From positions 4,216,001 to 4,280,000 of the forward strand of contig OZ316892.1 in assembly GCA_973895155.1 (NCBI GenBank): a stretch of DNA of 64,000 nucleotides. Direction: 5' to 3'. Numbering within the stretch: the stretch's first letter is position 1; the number at the start of each line of letters is the position of its first letter. Under the pieces are notes generated by a model, which saw only the letters and a program-made list of their open reading frames with translations, had not been told where the DNA came from and did not search any database. This document shows positions 42,001 to 55,200 of this stretch, piece after piece. The position numbers and the translations under genes were made by a program. The stretch is from Marsupella aquatica. Lineage: Eukaryota; Marchantiophyta.

Positions 42001-43886
42001 GGGCACGACGCCATCGCCAAGGCGACGAAGCTTATCAGCGCTGCATTTTAGAACGACGGGCTTGCCGCCATCGCCAAGACGAAAGAGCTTATCAACGCTG
42101 CAACTTAGAACGACGGGCAGGCCGCCATCCCCAAGGCGAAAGAGCTTATCAACGCTGGCACAACTTAGAACGATGGGCATGCCGCCATCGCCAAGGCGAA
42201 ATAGCTTATCAGCACTGCAACTTAGAACAACACCGCACAGGACACCATCAACAACTCCCCACCGTTCTCCTTCAACGACTCAGGTCAGAGTTGAATCATT
42301 CGTAATAAAAAATAAATTGAAGTGTACGATATACTCTGAATCGATTGAAAGAGAGTTCATTTGAGTTGACACTCCAACTCGACAATTGGCAACTAGTTCG
42401 CATGATATTCAGATGCCAATTTTTCACTTGAATGATATTGCCAACCAGGAAACAAAAACTCCTCAAAGTTTTACCAGATCGAAGGCCAGGCTAGGGAGCG
42501 GCTGTCACTTTCATAGCTCAAAATACTTGACGAATTCGAATAGCTGAAGTCCCTGTCATAACTCAGAGATTCACTGTGACATTGTATTTCAGTGAAGTTC
42601 TAGATTAGCGAATAAACTAACCTGATCCTCAGTGTTACTGCAGTTTCCTCAAACTCCAGAACTGTCCGACCGCGTGATGACCTTGGAAACGGACAACCCA
42701 ATTATCTCTAAGCGAGTGTCGACCGAAGCCACGGTCAGCGAGAAAGACTACGACCTGCCTAAACAAATCCATGAGGAGAAGTTTGCCAATATCTGGTGGC
42801 GAGAGGTTCTCATCCTTATGTTTCGTAACGTGAAAAACTTCCAGCGTGCGCCGGAGCATTTCCTGTCCCGGCAGATAACGGTCACTTTAATGGGCTTTCT
42901 GCTTGCTACTTTGTTCATAAGAGTAAGACACCATTTGTCAGACCTGGACGGTGTCAATTCCATCATGTCCTTCTTCATCTTCACCGTCACCGTATTCTTC
43001 TTCTCCTCCAACGACGCCGTACCTGCATTCATTATGGTAAACAACGCTCGCGAGCTCAAACGACATATAATCTCCGGGAATGTCCCTCTAACTGTGCAGT
43101 GGATCGATAGAATTCTTTTCTGTGGCTTGAGTCATGAATACTCACCGATATTGTCGAGAACAGGGGTTTCAGTGTCTTCTATGAGCCTTTATTGACAACC
43201 AATTTCAAATTGAGAAGGAGTTTTGGTGAATTCTGCGTTATGTGCTGATTTTGGGACTGGTTTCTTGTCGATCGCAGGAGCGACTCATTTTCATCCGAGA
43301 GACGTCGCACAACGCGTACAGAGCGTCGTCGTATGTGATAGCCAACGCCATCGTGTCCATCCCGTTTATAGGAATTCAAGCCATGACGTTCACAGTCATC
43401 ACATGGTGGGCGCTGGGATTTAAGGACTCAGGGATGGAGGCATTCTTCTTCTTCTTCCTCATCCTCTTCGTCTCGCTCTTTTGCGCAAGCTCATTTGTCA
43501 TGTTTGTTTCGTCTGTTGTACCGAACTACGTTCTCGGCTACATGGTTGTCGTCTCTTTCACGTCGCTCTACTTTCTCATGTGTGGATTCTTTATCCAGCG
43601 CAAGCAGATCCCCACGTACTGGATCTGGGTGCACTACATCTCCACACTCAAGTATCCCTACGAAGCCATGATGCTCAACGAGTATGGCAATCCAAATCAT
43701 CAGCTCTGCTACTTCCGTTCTACAAATGGCGAATGTTCTTTAACTGGCAAAATTCTTCTCGAGAAGCTCAATATCACTCAGCTGACCAAGTGGGAGAGCT
43801 TATGTATCCTATTTGTCATGGCCGTCTTCTATCGCTTTCTATTTTATTGCGTCCTCCGGTTCGGCACCAAAAACCAAAGATCATGA
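39042..43886 (+). CDS. ABCG half-size transporter, STR-like (five exons)
   Basis: A plasma-membrane ABC exporter of the plant ABCG/WBC half-transporter type that must dimerise to work. Inferred exons 39042-39935, 40673-40941, 41479-42283, 42644-43036 and 43278-43886 sum to 989 codons with consistent phases and no stop. Motifs: Walker [10 protein letters not shown] near residue 206, signature ISGGEKRR near 313, Walker [13 protein letters not shown] near 333-344, and the switch His in TIHQPS near 370. [11 protein letters not shown] forms across an exon junction. The C-terminal ~330 residues hold about six hydrophobic helices, with [16 protein letters not shown] and [14 protein letters not shown]. 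The [12 protein letters not shown] and PLVLYYNDG motifs resemble STR/STR2, the lipid exporters of arbuscular mycorrhiza, but clade placement is inference. The N-terminal ~165 residues are low-complexity, with three imperfect copies of a YDEKGQGR-type segment. The ATG at 39042 is the first in frame. Confidence 0.9.
41985..42235 (+). repeat. in-frame tandem repeat in the ABCG linker
   Basis: Four units of about 60 bp encode [18 protein letters not shown]-type repeats (near residues 558-640) between the nucleotide-binding and transmembrane domains. Unit changes preserve frame and the R-R-x-S core, a motif that resembles a basophilic kinase site. Confidence 0.85.
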
Positions 43887-45519
43887 ATACATCTTATTCA
43901 TGACTGGTCACTTTTATTTTGGAGTCGTTTGTACTATACTTAATACTTTCACAGTATTCCCCGCGGGATCATTGTATCGATAGGTTATCTTGCTCTCACC
44001 TAAATTTCTCGAGCGTGAGTGATGAGGTTGTCCCTCTTGATCGATGTACAGAGTCCGTAATCCACCATCAGCTCGAGCTTGTTGAGGATTACATGAGTAG
44101 ATTCAATAAACATCTGGTACAGACCACATTTTCCTTGAGCGCAGTTGTTATTTCAGGATCTCGTGGCCTCGAGATTCAATTTTGATGACGATTTCACGGT
44201 TGCACAGAATTCAGAAGGAAAACTCTACGAAGCTATGCTGGATGCCTTCGGTTTGTTGAGAAGGTTGTCGAGATGCTCAGTCACGATGATCTTCTTCAAG
44301 CTGAACAATCTGTCATGGATTCCTTCATATCACTCACACCGTGTATGAACTTCTGAACGCTCATTCTAAAATTCCTCTCACAAATCTGTTGCACGGGAGT
44401 ACATCAGATTTATTCGTTCCTTCATACATTCATTATTGGTCGACAGTTGGGCAATAGGGCTCGTCGATAACGATCGTCGACGTTTCCACATGCCCAGTAA
44501 ACAATGATGCTCTGACGCCGTAGGCGCGTACAAAATCATGCTTCAACGTGCCTGGACTTTTGTCAAGAGATTGACAAAGGTGTCATTACAAAGGTCTAAG
44601 GAACTTTAGCACAAGGCAGAGAAGCGACTTAACAGCGCATGTCCTTAAATCTTCTTCGGAATCTGATATATCACAACATTGGAGAGAATCAAATTTGGTA
44701 CAGGATTTAGTACATACATTGTTGACAAATTTCTTCAAATCTACATTCACGTCAAGTGTTCGCATTGTGTTCCAGAGAGCTACGAGGAATCACCAAAGTG
44801 GTGACAAATGAAATGAAATATCCCGTCACTTGAAAACGTTTCCATTATTACGAGCTTCTCATCACGTCTAAGCATCTGATTTCAATTTAACAATTTGTGC
44901 ATCATCCATCTAAACAGAGCTTGGTGCCTGAGGTTTCTGGAGGACACTTGAACATCCCCTACTGATTTATACATAGTGAACTGGCATGTTAAATTGCACG
45001 AACTTTTATGCCGCGCTCTGCGATGGTGGCAAAGTCCTGCAGTCTCTCGCTCAGATGAAATAACTCCTTGCGCTCACCTCTCCAACTGATATCCAGGCTC
45101 TTTTCGAGTAGACCTTCCGAAGCAATGTTCAGAAAACTGCTTGGATCGAGTGTAACGAACGTTAACAAGACGTACTGTTTGAACGCTGGATGTGAAAGTA
45201 GACAGCGCCCTTTCTTGGATGGAGAAGTAATTCGGCCATTGCCTGTTTTTATGTGAATATGATAATCTGACATGATCCATCGTTTGTGATTTCAGAAGTG
45301 GTGAGTAGCTCCAGAGGCAACGATCCACAGATTCATGCTACAGTGCGAACTGTTTCGACAAAGTCAAATGACTGAATACTACTACGTGGAAAATGAGAAG
45401 ACAAAAATCGAACAATTGATTCTAGATCAGGATCAGGTCGAGATACCTCAGCACTATTGATCCTCTCGGTGATTGCCTTCATAATTGCTGGATTCGGTCG
45501 CCAGCCTTAGCTTCGAGCG
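43887..45519. other. intergenic DNA
   Basis: Contains the ABCG 3' flank and AT-rich sequence. Short frames on both strands have no recognisable motif. Confidence 0.5.
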
Positions 45520-45957
45520 CAGACGAGGAAGTTTGTACCAGCACTTTCCCTCCTTGTGTCCCGGCAGTCCGCAGGAGGTGCACTTGTCTCGTTTGCTGGT
45601 GGTTTGAAGTGCGGAGCCTCTTTCCCTGTTTCGTCTCTATCTATCCTCCCACTGACGTTATTTCATTCATGAGCGAATCCTTGGCAAATCCATCTCCCTC
45701 CGCATCTGTTCTCTCTTGTTGAGCGCCCCGTACTCGAAGTAAGGATCAAAGCCATCAACGAACTGAACCACCTGAATTTTGTCCTGAATGATGATTTCCA
45801 TCGAAGCACAGTGATCGAGAGCAGCTCGATACGTGAAACAGAACTGTTCAACATCTTCGCGCTTGTACTTGCAGCGAGCATAGCTATTCCAGACTTCCAG
45901 AAGGTGACAAGGCCCTTGTGTTTGGCACGTTTTACAGCAAAAGACTGAGTTGCTCAT
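45520..45957 (-). pseudogene. copia-like gag remnant with CCHC knuckle
   Basis: On minus, a 96-codon frame from 45957 has the gag-type pattern FCFTYRAALDHC...IIIQDKIQVVQFVDGF followed by R-E-Q-M-R-R-E. About 80 bases further on, in another frame, lies CTSCGLPGHKEGKC, a CX2CX4HX4C knuckle (about 45545-45590). The frame change and lack of protease, integrase or RT mark it as a fragment of a Ty1/copia-type element. No LTR was found. Confidence 0.6.
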
Positions 45958-46053
45958 GATGAAGACTCGAGATGCAAGAATGCAAGGTGCGAGAATTCAA
46001 TGTGTCAACAATAGGGCGTGTCAAAGGACATAAAACGTTCTTACTGCCAGGAC

Positions 46054-46131
46054 ACATTTGCTATGGGCTACTAAAATAGGTACCCCATGAGGACATTTGC
46101 TATGGGCTACTAAAATAGGTACCCCATGAGG
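46054..46131. repeat. 39-bp tandem duplication
   Basis: acatttgctatgggctacta + aaataggtaccccatgagg occurs at 46054 and 46093, apparently identical. Confidence 0.9.
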
Positions 46132-46258
46132 GTGGTACATCCAGCAAATAAAAGTCTTAACCAAAAGGACTCTGACGCGCACTAATGACAACTTTGTATC
46201 GAGACTAGGGTGGGTTAACGTTTACAAGAAATTAGGGGCCCATTGTTCTCTTAGTTTT

Positions 46259-46780
46259 TTTTTATAAGGTTTTTTTTTAAATAACCATTTATTCCACATG
46301 AACCCCACTGATGGGGGCACCCCGCAAGCCCAGAGGCAAAAGAACCCCATAAAGGGAAGAAAGACATAGGGGAATCCGTAAGAGCCAAGGAGAGCCCACA
46401 GTCATGGATGAAAATACCATCAGAGAGTCACCAGACCCAAGAAAGTCAGCATGACAAGCATCCATAGGATCAACACTAAGCCAGACGACGGCGCAGAGCG
46501 AATCGCCATGAAAAGGACCCGCAGAGACCCTGCGAGAGGAAGGCTCAGACTAAACTTAATACCAACAGATCGAAGCAGAGAAAGACTAGATGCGGGCCTC
46601 CAAATCTAAGTCCGCCCAGCACTACAAATTGACTCAATATAATAATCCTACTCCTCAAAATTCTATTACTTTCAATTGTCAAGAGTTCCTTGGCACCAGA
46701 GAGTCGAAGTAGTCTTTGAGAGTGGCCCGCAGCAGCTGCAACTGCAGTGAGATGGTCGAGCGTCTCGGAGATGACAAGAT
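46259..46780 (-). mobile_element. 5'-truncated LINE fragment with 16-bp target duplication
   Basis: The 16-mer ttgttctcttagtttt occurs at 46243-46258 and 46781-46796. The left inner end is T-rich (ttttttataaggttttttt), i.e. a 3' A-tail on minus. The ~520-bp body resembles LINE 3' UTR and carries no coding motif. Confidence 0.85.
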
Positions 46781-46796
46781 TTGTTCTCTTAGTTTT

Positions 46797-47007
46797 ATTC
46801 ACTATAAACCCAAATGCCCATGTGTTGCACAATTAGCAAGGGCAACGCCCAGAGGGTCAAGCAAGGCGAGGTGAGGCGAGGCGAGGCCTAGAGAGCAAGG
46901 GCGAGACCAGGCTGGTGAGGCAGAGGGCAGGCAGGGCAGAGAGGGTGCATAGGGAGGCAGAGAGGACAAGGGAGAAGGTGGCTGAAAAATGTCTTTCATC
47001 TAATTCC
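46797..47007. other. purine-rich low-complexity spacer
   Basis: It contains a GAGGCGAGG-rich stretch (about 46855-46985) between two LINE insertions. No gene. Confidence 0.6.
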
Positions 47008-47019
47008 CATGAATTTCTT

Positions 47020-49775
47020 CTTTTTGCCTCAAAAAACTCAATGAAATCCATTCAAAAAGTCAGAATACAAAGAGGGGGGCCCAAAAGGGCCACCACCCGA
47101 GGGGGGGGGGACCGAACGTCGAAGTGCCGCAGCTGGTGGAGCCGGAACCAGGTAAGAAGCTGAGCCTCCGAAGAGGCAGCCAAACAAGAGATTTGGAAAC
47201 TACAAACAGGAGCAGCACACTCCAAAGACCGGCCAGTGAACAGGGACCGGCGAGGTCCTGAATAGTGGGTCCGCGCTAGAAAACTAACAGTCTACCAGTA
47301 GTGCAGCCTCAAAACCCGTAAAACTAAAAAGCTCATGGTGGGTGTGGCGCCCGGTGTGGCGGGACTGGATGAACTTGAAGGATGTCCTCATGAACTGTGT
47401 GCCAAAGGCCAATCCAAGTACCATAAACATGTCGTGGTGTGCTTCGGCAAAGGTGATCTGCCCAATCCGAATGTTGGCCCGGCCGGTGTTTGGCCCAGTT
47501 GCGCTTGAGGTAAATGCTGAGGCGTTGCCAAGCCTTTTGAATGACACTGTGAGGATTGGGTCTAGTGTGTTCAAAGAAATGTTTACACCGATCCTTCCAA
47601 ATGTGACAGCAGAGAATAGCCTTGAGTAGATGCCAAAGTTTCGCTGGGATGTCCCACGTTTCCGGAAGTGCAGCCCCGACAAAGATGTGAACAGGACTGG
47701 AGTAAGACTTGGCCTCCCTAAGAGAAAACGCACTGTTGAAGTGTGTCTTGTGCCCATATCCAGACCAATTGTGACACTGGGCACTCAAAGATACAGTGGA
47801 CAATATCTTCGTGTTGGTTCAACTCGCATCTGGTGCACCAGGTAGCCGGATCAGTGGGCCGTAAACAAGGGAATCGCCAATGTTGTGATGTCGGGATACG
47901 ATAAATTAGCTGCCACAAGTAGCAGGTCTCTCGAGCAGCATGGAAGGGGAGCCAGGTGCGAGTCCAGAGGGTTTCAAGGTCAGGAATCCAATTCAACCGT
48001 AATGCCCACTTATGTATGGCCTTGTGTAAAGTTCCGGGGGGTCGGCCTTGGATTGCCCTTAAATGTGTGGTGGACGTATTCAGGAACGGAAGCCCATCCT
48101 TCCATTCATACTGGAGCAGAGGTGCTAGATGGCCGGTGGGCCGCCCGATGCGAAGTTGATGTGCAGCCTGAGCGCCCTACTTTCTGATCAAAACCCTGTG
48201 CAGAAGTGCCTCAGGAGGTGGAGCGAAAGTGTCCAGTTTGTGGAGACAATTGTTGATCACCTGGAACATCCGCTTTGCGGCTGTGGTATCCTGGGAAAAT
48301 TGCCATTGCGTTGTAATATGTTGCCTCAAAGTTATGAATTCCCAAATGCACAGGTTACCATCCGAAAGCCATGCTTCCATGAAGATGGGGAGCCGTTTGG
48401 TAGGGTCGTTGTGGAGCTCCGGGACTCTCTTAAGATTGGCAAGCATCTTGCGATAGGCCCAAGCACAATTTCGGGGTAAGATCACCCTAGGCCCGTCCTC
48501 TCACCTCCGGAAGGCGCCCCGTGTATCTAGGATGTCTTGCATCAATTTGAAACCCGCCCTCTTAATTCTTCTCTGCGGGTTGCTGTGGCACTTCGCCCCG
48601 ATGGAGTTAATGTGGTTGAGATGAGGTCTCCAGAGGGGGAGGTGCCCCCATGCTTCCAAGTGATCCGGTGGTGTGGGCCGCAAATGCTACTTGGCGACGT
48701 TCCAGGCAGTGCAGACATTGACCCAAACTCGTGAGCCGGCTTGTGGAAGGGTGTGGCAGTGTGTAAACGCCCACGTGAAGTCATCAGGCCCCCATTTTTT
48801 CATAGAAAGTTGCTTAATTTGGGATTGAAGAATGCGTCTCAAGGGATGATCAGGGCCAAATTCATCATCGCGGGCCACCCTAATTGATCCAAACTCCCAT
48901 CAGCCAAAGCCCAGATGATGAAGCTCCCAGCTAGAGCTCTGAATTGTGCCACCAGGGAGATCAGGCCTAGCCCCCCTGGCTCCTGGGTTTGGTGATAGTG
49001 GCAAAATCAACCCAGGCCCTAGTCTTTGTGTTTTGCCCTGCCCACACGAATGCTGTAATTTTCTTCTGCAAGCTGTCTAACGTGCTCAGCTGCCCTGCCC
49101 AGACAGTAAGGGAGAACCATAGAGTGCTTAAAACCAGGTGATTTGCAATTGTAACCCAGGCTATCAGCGAACCTGAGGTCTTACGAACCTGATCCAGTTT
49201 CGATTCCAGCTTTTCAGAGAGATTATGAACCATTTGATGTTCTGAAATCTGCTGTGCTAGAGGTATGTCGAGGAGCTTAGTGGCGCAAAGTTCATCTTCC
49301 CACTTCCATGGCAGCCGACGAAATTCAATAGGGATACATCGTGGCGAAATGTAGGCAGCCTTGGTTTTCTCCCAAGCACAAAACGAGGCACAAAACAGGC
49401 CTGATGCCATGCCAAAGCGGTCAAGCACCAACTTGCTTAGAACTGTCCATGAATTGCATCGCTGCCCGAATGAGTAAGGCTAAATCATCCGCAAACAAAT
49501 TGTGAACATTATGGACAGCCAAGTGTTGAATGTCAACCCCTTGAATGGAGCCCCTGCAGACTTCTCTGCTCAAAATGCAGCTGAGGGAGTCGATCGCGAT
49601 GAGAAATAGCAGAGGGGACAAGGGACAGCCCTGTCTCACTGACCGAGCGAGCTTAAAGGGTGATGCCATCCTCCCGTTGATCAATCCTGCCGAGGATGCA
49701 GAGGCGTGAGATGCCTTCAGGAAACGCATGAGAAGCCCAGCAAACCCCGTCTTCTCTAGGATTGCAAGCAAGAAA
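47020..49775 (-). mobile_element. 5'-truncated LINE, ORF2 3' half, decayed
   Basis: Flanked by catgaatttctt at 47008-47019 and 49776-49787. On minus the element starts within the reverse transcriptase: RQGCPLSPLLF and LFADDLALL are visible near 49640 and 49480. It then passes through several frames with WPI/WAG-type C-terminal LINE motifs and ends in a zf-RVT-like cluster (CTRCELNQHEDIVHCIFEC near 47800-47860). Multiple frameshifts show it is dead. The RT sequence differs clearly from the 3.6-10.7 kb LINE, so it is another family. A G10 run lies near 47102. Confidence 0.85.
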
Positions 49776-49946
49776 CATGAATTTCTTTTTGACCAGATGG
49801 CAATTTGTAAACAAACAATTGGGCAGAATGGGCAGAATGGGTGGGATTGGATATTATAGTGTGTAGACAATGTTAAATGTGGACCATATAGTGAATGGAA
49901 ATGACTGCAGTTGGCTTTACAATAACTTGGGGGCTCATTTGGGTAT

Positions 49947-50171
49947 GGTGTCTAGATATCCTACATGGCAAGCAATGGACCCCCAAATAAATACTGATGT
50001 GGAGTGTTTGTCTTGTCTAGAGTTTTAAACCACTTCACAGGTGGTCCAAATATTTAAAGGTGTCTAGATATCCTACATGGCAAGCAATGGACCCCCAAAA
50101 TAAATACTGATGTGGAGTGTTTGTCTTGTCTAGAGTTTTAAACCACTTCACAGGTGGTCCAAATATTTAAA
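49947..50171. repeat. 112-bp tandem duplication
   Basis: Units 49947-50058 and 50059-50171 begin ggtgtctagatatcctacat and differ by about one base. Confidence 0.9.
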
Positions 50172-51174
50172 AGCTCTGGCTCCTTGATTCAAGGGATTTG
50201 CATTACATATTGAACTTACTTCATTTCAAAAGCATTTGGTTTAATGTTCATCTATCTTTAGAACAGGAAGTGGCCCTCTTAGGTGGAAAAAACTCACTAG
50301 TGTTTGGAAGTCTTGCAAAGATGTCATGCAGTGATTTTGTGCTGAATCACTGCTGCTTTTGTGTCAGATCATCACTTTTAAAATATTTAATCATCCATAT
50401 ATTTGACCATAGGTATCCAGTGTTTTTTGTGTCCAATGAGACATTTGAAAATTTTGAGCACAGATCAGTACTTCAGGTTAACTTCCCTTATTGGTGGGAG
50501 TTTTCCAACATAGGTTGTCCAGATTGCTATTGACATGTCTGACTGGGACACTATTGCTTTTCAAACACCAGAACACACAGATAGCAAAGAGTCTTCAGCA
50601 GATGGACCAGTTGATGTCTAGGTCTCTCTACTTAAACTATCTTCAAGCTTGGTTCAAATGAATCTACAGTAAGTTACTTTTAGGCGACATATATAATCAG
50701 GTATACCCAGATAAAAAGGGAAATCGGAAGTTCTTTTTCATACTGAGATTTCATATGAATTAGTTGCAATGAATGTTTGCAAGAAGGTCAAATAGATGGT
50801 GTGCTCTATCTGAGGGTGGCAGTATATATTTTGCCACTCGTTTATACATAAGCAGTTTAATTGCTTATATTACAGAATGTTTGATTTACGCTAAGAAGGA
50901 TTGTTTAATTGATTCTAGTTTAATTGCTAATTTGCCATCTTTTCCACTCTTGGTTATGCAAAGTGATTATAGTCAAGCAATTCAACTGTCAGCATCCTAC
51001 CAGGATTTCCTAGGAGTGACTGGGGGGGGGGGTTTAACTGAAGTTGGGGATGCAAGTGAAAATTGGGGTTAAGGTGAGTCTTTGAAAATGGCGCAGCAGG
51101 CTTGAATGTTCTCACATCTATTTCTGTTCAAAGAAGGAACACTCAAACTTGTAATAAGCAGACCAAAACCAACT
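50172..51174. other. intergenic DNA
   Basis: AT-rich, no supportable gene. A G-run (gggggggggg) lies near 51021-51031. Confidence 0.5.
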
Positions 51175-51311
51175 AAATATATAATTAGACCAAAAAAGAA
51201 TGTCACCAAAAACGAATGGTGAAATATATAATTTGACCAAAAAAGAGTGTCGCAGTAGTACATCGCATATATAATTTGACCAAAAAAGAGTGTCGCAGTA
51301 GTACATCGCAC
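51175..51311. repeat. 43-bp tandem repeat, two close units and one diverged
   Basis: tatataatttgaccaaaaaa + gagtgtcgcagtagtacatc repeats at about 51226 and 51269; a diverged copy precedes at about 51177. Confidence 0.85.
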
Positions 51312-52289
51312 TTCAGATAATTATGTATTCTGTTTAAGGAATCTCTTAATTAAACCTACACTAGCCAAACTGCCACTAGCCATTTAAAACGGGGAAGTGT
51401 CCAAGACTGCTATCTTTTCCACTTTTCTCTCATTCTTCTCCTCTTCCCTTCCATATTGCTCCATTCCCTTCCACATTGCTCCACACATTTAGGAAAGGAT
51501 ACTATTCCATTCCATTCCATATTGCTTCATAAGATACTAATGGTGAAACCTAGTGGAACCAAGTTTTTGTCATGGCTACTGGTGGTTTTTGGGTTGTTTA
51601 GGCTTACCGTAGCACCACTTGCTACATTGCACCAATGTAAGTGCATTCTTCCTTCATTCATTCAGCATTTCTAATGTCTACACTAACGATCAATTAGACA
51701 AAGTTTTCAGTTCCCACAAGAGTTACTTTCATTACAAATCCGACTGTTTCCTCCAGGATGATTTCTGTCAACAACTTTTGTTTACAACGTTGAAGCAGGG
51801 AACGGAGGCCTACTATAAACAGTAGAAGATAGGGAATCGAAGCTTACCCACCTGATCGAGGATGCCAGGAACAGAGAACAAACACAGCAAGCTGCTCAGG
51901 AAGAGGTCCTGAAGCGCTGGAATCTCATAGGGGAGTAGTAGTTACAGGGGAAGCAAACGAACCCACTATGCATCAAGCTTATTATCTAAGCTTGAGTTCA
52001 CCTCCAGGGAGAAAAGTAGCGTTGGGAGTCAAGCAAGGGCCTTCTTCAACAGCTGCTCCTTTCGTGGGGCGTCCCGTTACTTCAGCATTTGGGACGAGCA
52101 AGAGAGAAGAAGTGTCATTTCCAGCACGACGTGGCTGAGGGATACGTGGAGTTGCTGACGTTATTGGAAATGCTCGCTCGCTAGACTATTCTCTTGAGAC
52201 CTTTCGTGATGCAGAGGTGCCCAAAAGTTGTGGAGAATTTTGTCTGGACTGGAAGACGGATGCAATGATACAGAGGAGTTGTGAGACGG
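51312..52289. other. 5' flank of the TRMU-like locus
   Basis: Contains a ccattccctt-type short repeat (51450-51530) and, toward 51985-52290, a Ser/Pro/Arg-rich frame that may be the remains of an N-terminal targeting extension of the downstream gene. It is not certain enough to call coding. Confidence 0.35.
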
Positions 52290-55200
52290 GCACCAGCTTG
52301 CGAGTTGCGGTGCTTGTCGGTGTTTAGTGGACAGCAGAGTTGCTTTGCGGCTTCTCTGTGAGGGTGGACACTCTTGCACTGCCTTCGACCTCAAAATTGG
52401 GTTTCAGGTTCGTAAAAATTCAAGATTCTTGGGACCATTTGCAGTCGAGTCTTTCCCGATTTGAAACTACTGTGTGCGATAGTGATAGTTAGCATCATGG
52501 ATTATGTGAAAAATGAAACCTCGTAATGTGAAGTAGAGTTGTCTAGTTATTTTCTGGCAGAGTTGGATTGAAATGCGTTCTTGATAAAGGTGCAGGAAGA
52601 CTTCGAAAAAATTTGGTCAGCCTACCCATGGGAAGAGGACCTGACCTTCGCACAAGAAGTGTGCGAAGTATGCGATGAGGTGATTTTTGTCAAGTTTCAA
52701 GCTCCCGAAGTTCATCCAAACTAATATATCTTGTGTTTATTTCTAAGACAGTGTGTTGTATATAGGCACCAAGCGTATATACTTCTGCTTTAACTCGGAA
52801 TCGTTTCAGGTTTCTGAAAGCATCTCGGAGATAAATCTGGCTTGCTCGTGTTTTGGAACTATTTCTTGGCAACTTAGACAACTTAGAAATATATTCATAA
52901 CGGTTACAGTAGACGTGTAATTTCCTCTGAAGCCCATGATTCAAAACTGTCCGTGATAGTCTCCTATCATACGGCTCCCAATCCGGACATACTTTGCAAC
53001 CCAAGGATCAGCTTGGTAAGTTTTCAGATTGGGAATTTTCTTAGGTTTGTCATATAAGATATCCGTCTTCTCGGAGTAACAGAACTGAAGACCCTGATTG
53101 TTGAAATTATAAGGACGAGTAAAGAGAAGATGGGAATACACTGTTACATGGCACCATTCTATATTTGTGTAATTTTTAAGCCTTAGAAGCATGTGTCCAA
53201 CACCGTATTTGACAACGGGTACGTTTTCTAATTATGTAAAGGTAACGTGAGGCAAGATATCACGTGCCTTCGAGTACCTTATGTGACTCTCAGGAGAATT
53301 TTTGGAGAACGTAACAGATGAAAAACAATTACAGGGTGGCTTCAGGGCACTATGCACGGATCAAGAGAGTAGTTAGCGATAGTGACATACAGTTGACACA
53401 AATTCATCGTTCTTTTGATGAGGTAGGAAGTGCGTTTTCTAAAAATCTGAAATCGTTAAGTATTTTGATTGAAATTGCATGCATTGTAATTCAGATCAAT
53501 GACAGGTAGTACTCCGCAAACGGATTTCAAGCTTGGATCCGAAGATATGTCCGTCAATGAATAGATGTATCTGATCTCTTCCGACTGCAATTATAGTTAC
53601 TCATCTGAGGACATCTGGAAGGCAAAGATGGTCTCGCCACTTTAACGTAGACTTCCTTTAAACAAAAATAGATTTGTTTTATTCAGTATCTGCTTTGTTC
53701 TGTCTTCAGGTCGAAGTCCGTAAGGTTGCAATGGGTCTCGCCAATAAGCAACGAAAGGATTCCCATGGTATTTGCTTTCTCGACAAGGTAAGATTCTCGA
53801 GAGCTCTGTCTTCTCAATGTTTCAGTTGAAGGGCTTGAATTGCAGTTTCTAATTGTTGGTCAACTCCACCCTTGGTATGGTTTATTTTTCTCACCTTGCT
53901 GCCTTTGTTAGTATGCAGGTGAAGTTCAGTGAGTTCATAGCCAGGCATCTGGTGAAAAAGAAGGGTGCTTGTTGGAAGCAGAGACTGGTGAGCTTCTAGG
54001 TAGACACAAGGGGTTCTGTTTCTACACCATTGGACAACTGTAAGGGATTGGCCTCTCCAACGGACCTTGGTATGTAATTCACATTAACTTGGAGCCCGCA
54101 GACTGATGGGAGGGAATGCAGCGGCTCCCTGGGAAATGGGTCCCATGCTGTTGTGCTTCTGAGAGATCAACAAAGAAATGGTATAGTAGTCTTCTTGCAC
54201 TAATTGAGATGGCCAAAAAATTAACGGGCCTTTTGGAATTATCTACGATGGCTGTAATGCTCCCCAGAAAAGCGTTTGTCAACTTGAATGTAACCTCTAT
54301 GATTTCGAAAAAGTTATCCTGGTGCCTGTAGGTTTGTCTGGCAAGGGATGTGGATCACAATGTAAATTTTGTTTCAGATAGATTCTTTTACAGCACTGAA
54401 GCGGCGTTCAGTTCGGGTGGGTTCGTTCAACTGGGCACCTGGATCCCTTCCCTCGACCTTGGTGAACCTTTGCTGCAAGGTACGTAACCGATTACATTCG
54501 GTGCCGATAGGATTCCTGGTTCCTAACCAAAAGTCTCTAATTAAATCTTGTGAAATGTCGGTGTGAAGGTTTGGAGCCACCCACGAATAACTACATGCTC
54601 ATAGTCAACATTTTCATTTCAGTAGATGACTCGAAGCTTAGTGCCAGTTCCTTATTGCCTCTATGGGTCCATAGTTTGAAATCCATTACTGAGGCTTGCC
54701 ACTTCGACAAATGAAATAGATATGAGATACCTGAAATCTAGTCTTAACCTTCCAAAGTTTGATAGACCTCAATCACTGGTGTCCATGTGAGAGGCGATTA
54801 GGGAACCGCCAGATAATCTGGAGAGATGTTTGGCCGCTTCCCAAATTGGAATTTCTGTTTGCTCCCTCCCCAGTGGTCAATTTGTGCCCACACTAGTGTC
54901 TTATTAATGTTTTCTGTAGGTCATAGAACGACATGTCCCCTAATATATTTTTGCAAAGCAGACTCTGGAGTGTAAGCAATGAGACAGTGTTGTGCCATTG
55001 TTATATGTAGGTCAGTCATGGTGCTCTCTCAGATTTCTACTTTTAATTATCTTCAGAATTCAGCCATTTATGAGTTCAGTAGATTTTCCTTTAGCTCCGC
55101 GACTTAGTGTACCGAACTCTGTTATAAAATCATCGAGGAAAGTAAGTTGATCTGTGTTTGCGGGTCGGACATGGTCCACGATTCTATTACTGCACGATAA

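Noticed and set aside
50198-50533. 111-codon frame rich in Phe, Leu and Cys
   Set aside because: No motif; the composition fits translated AT-rich non-coding DNA.
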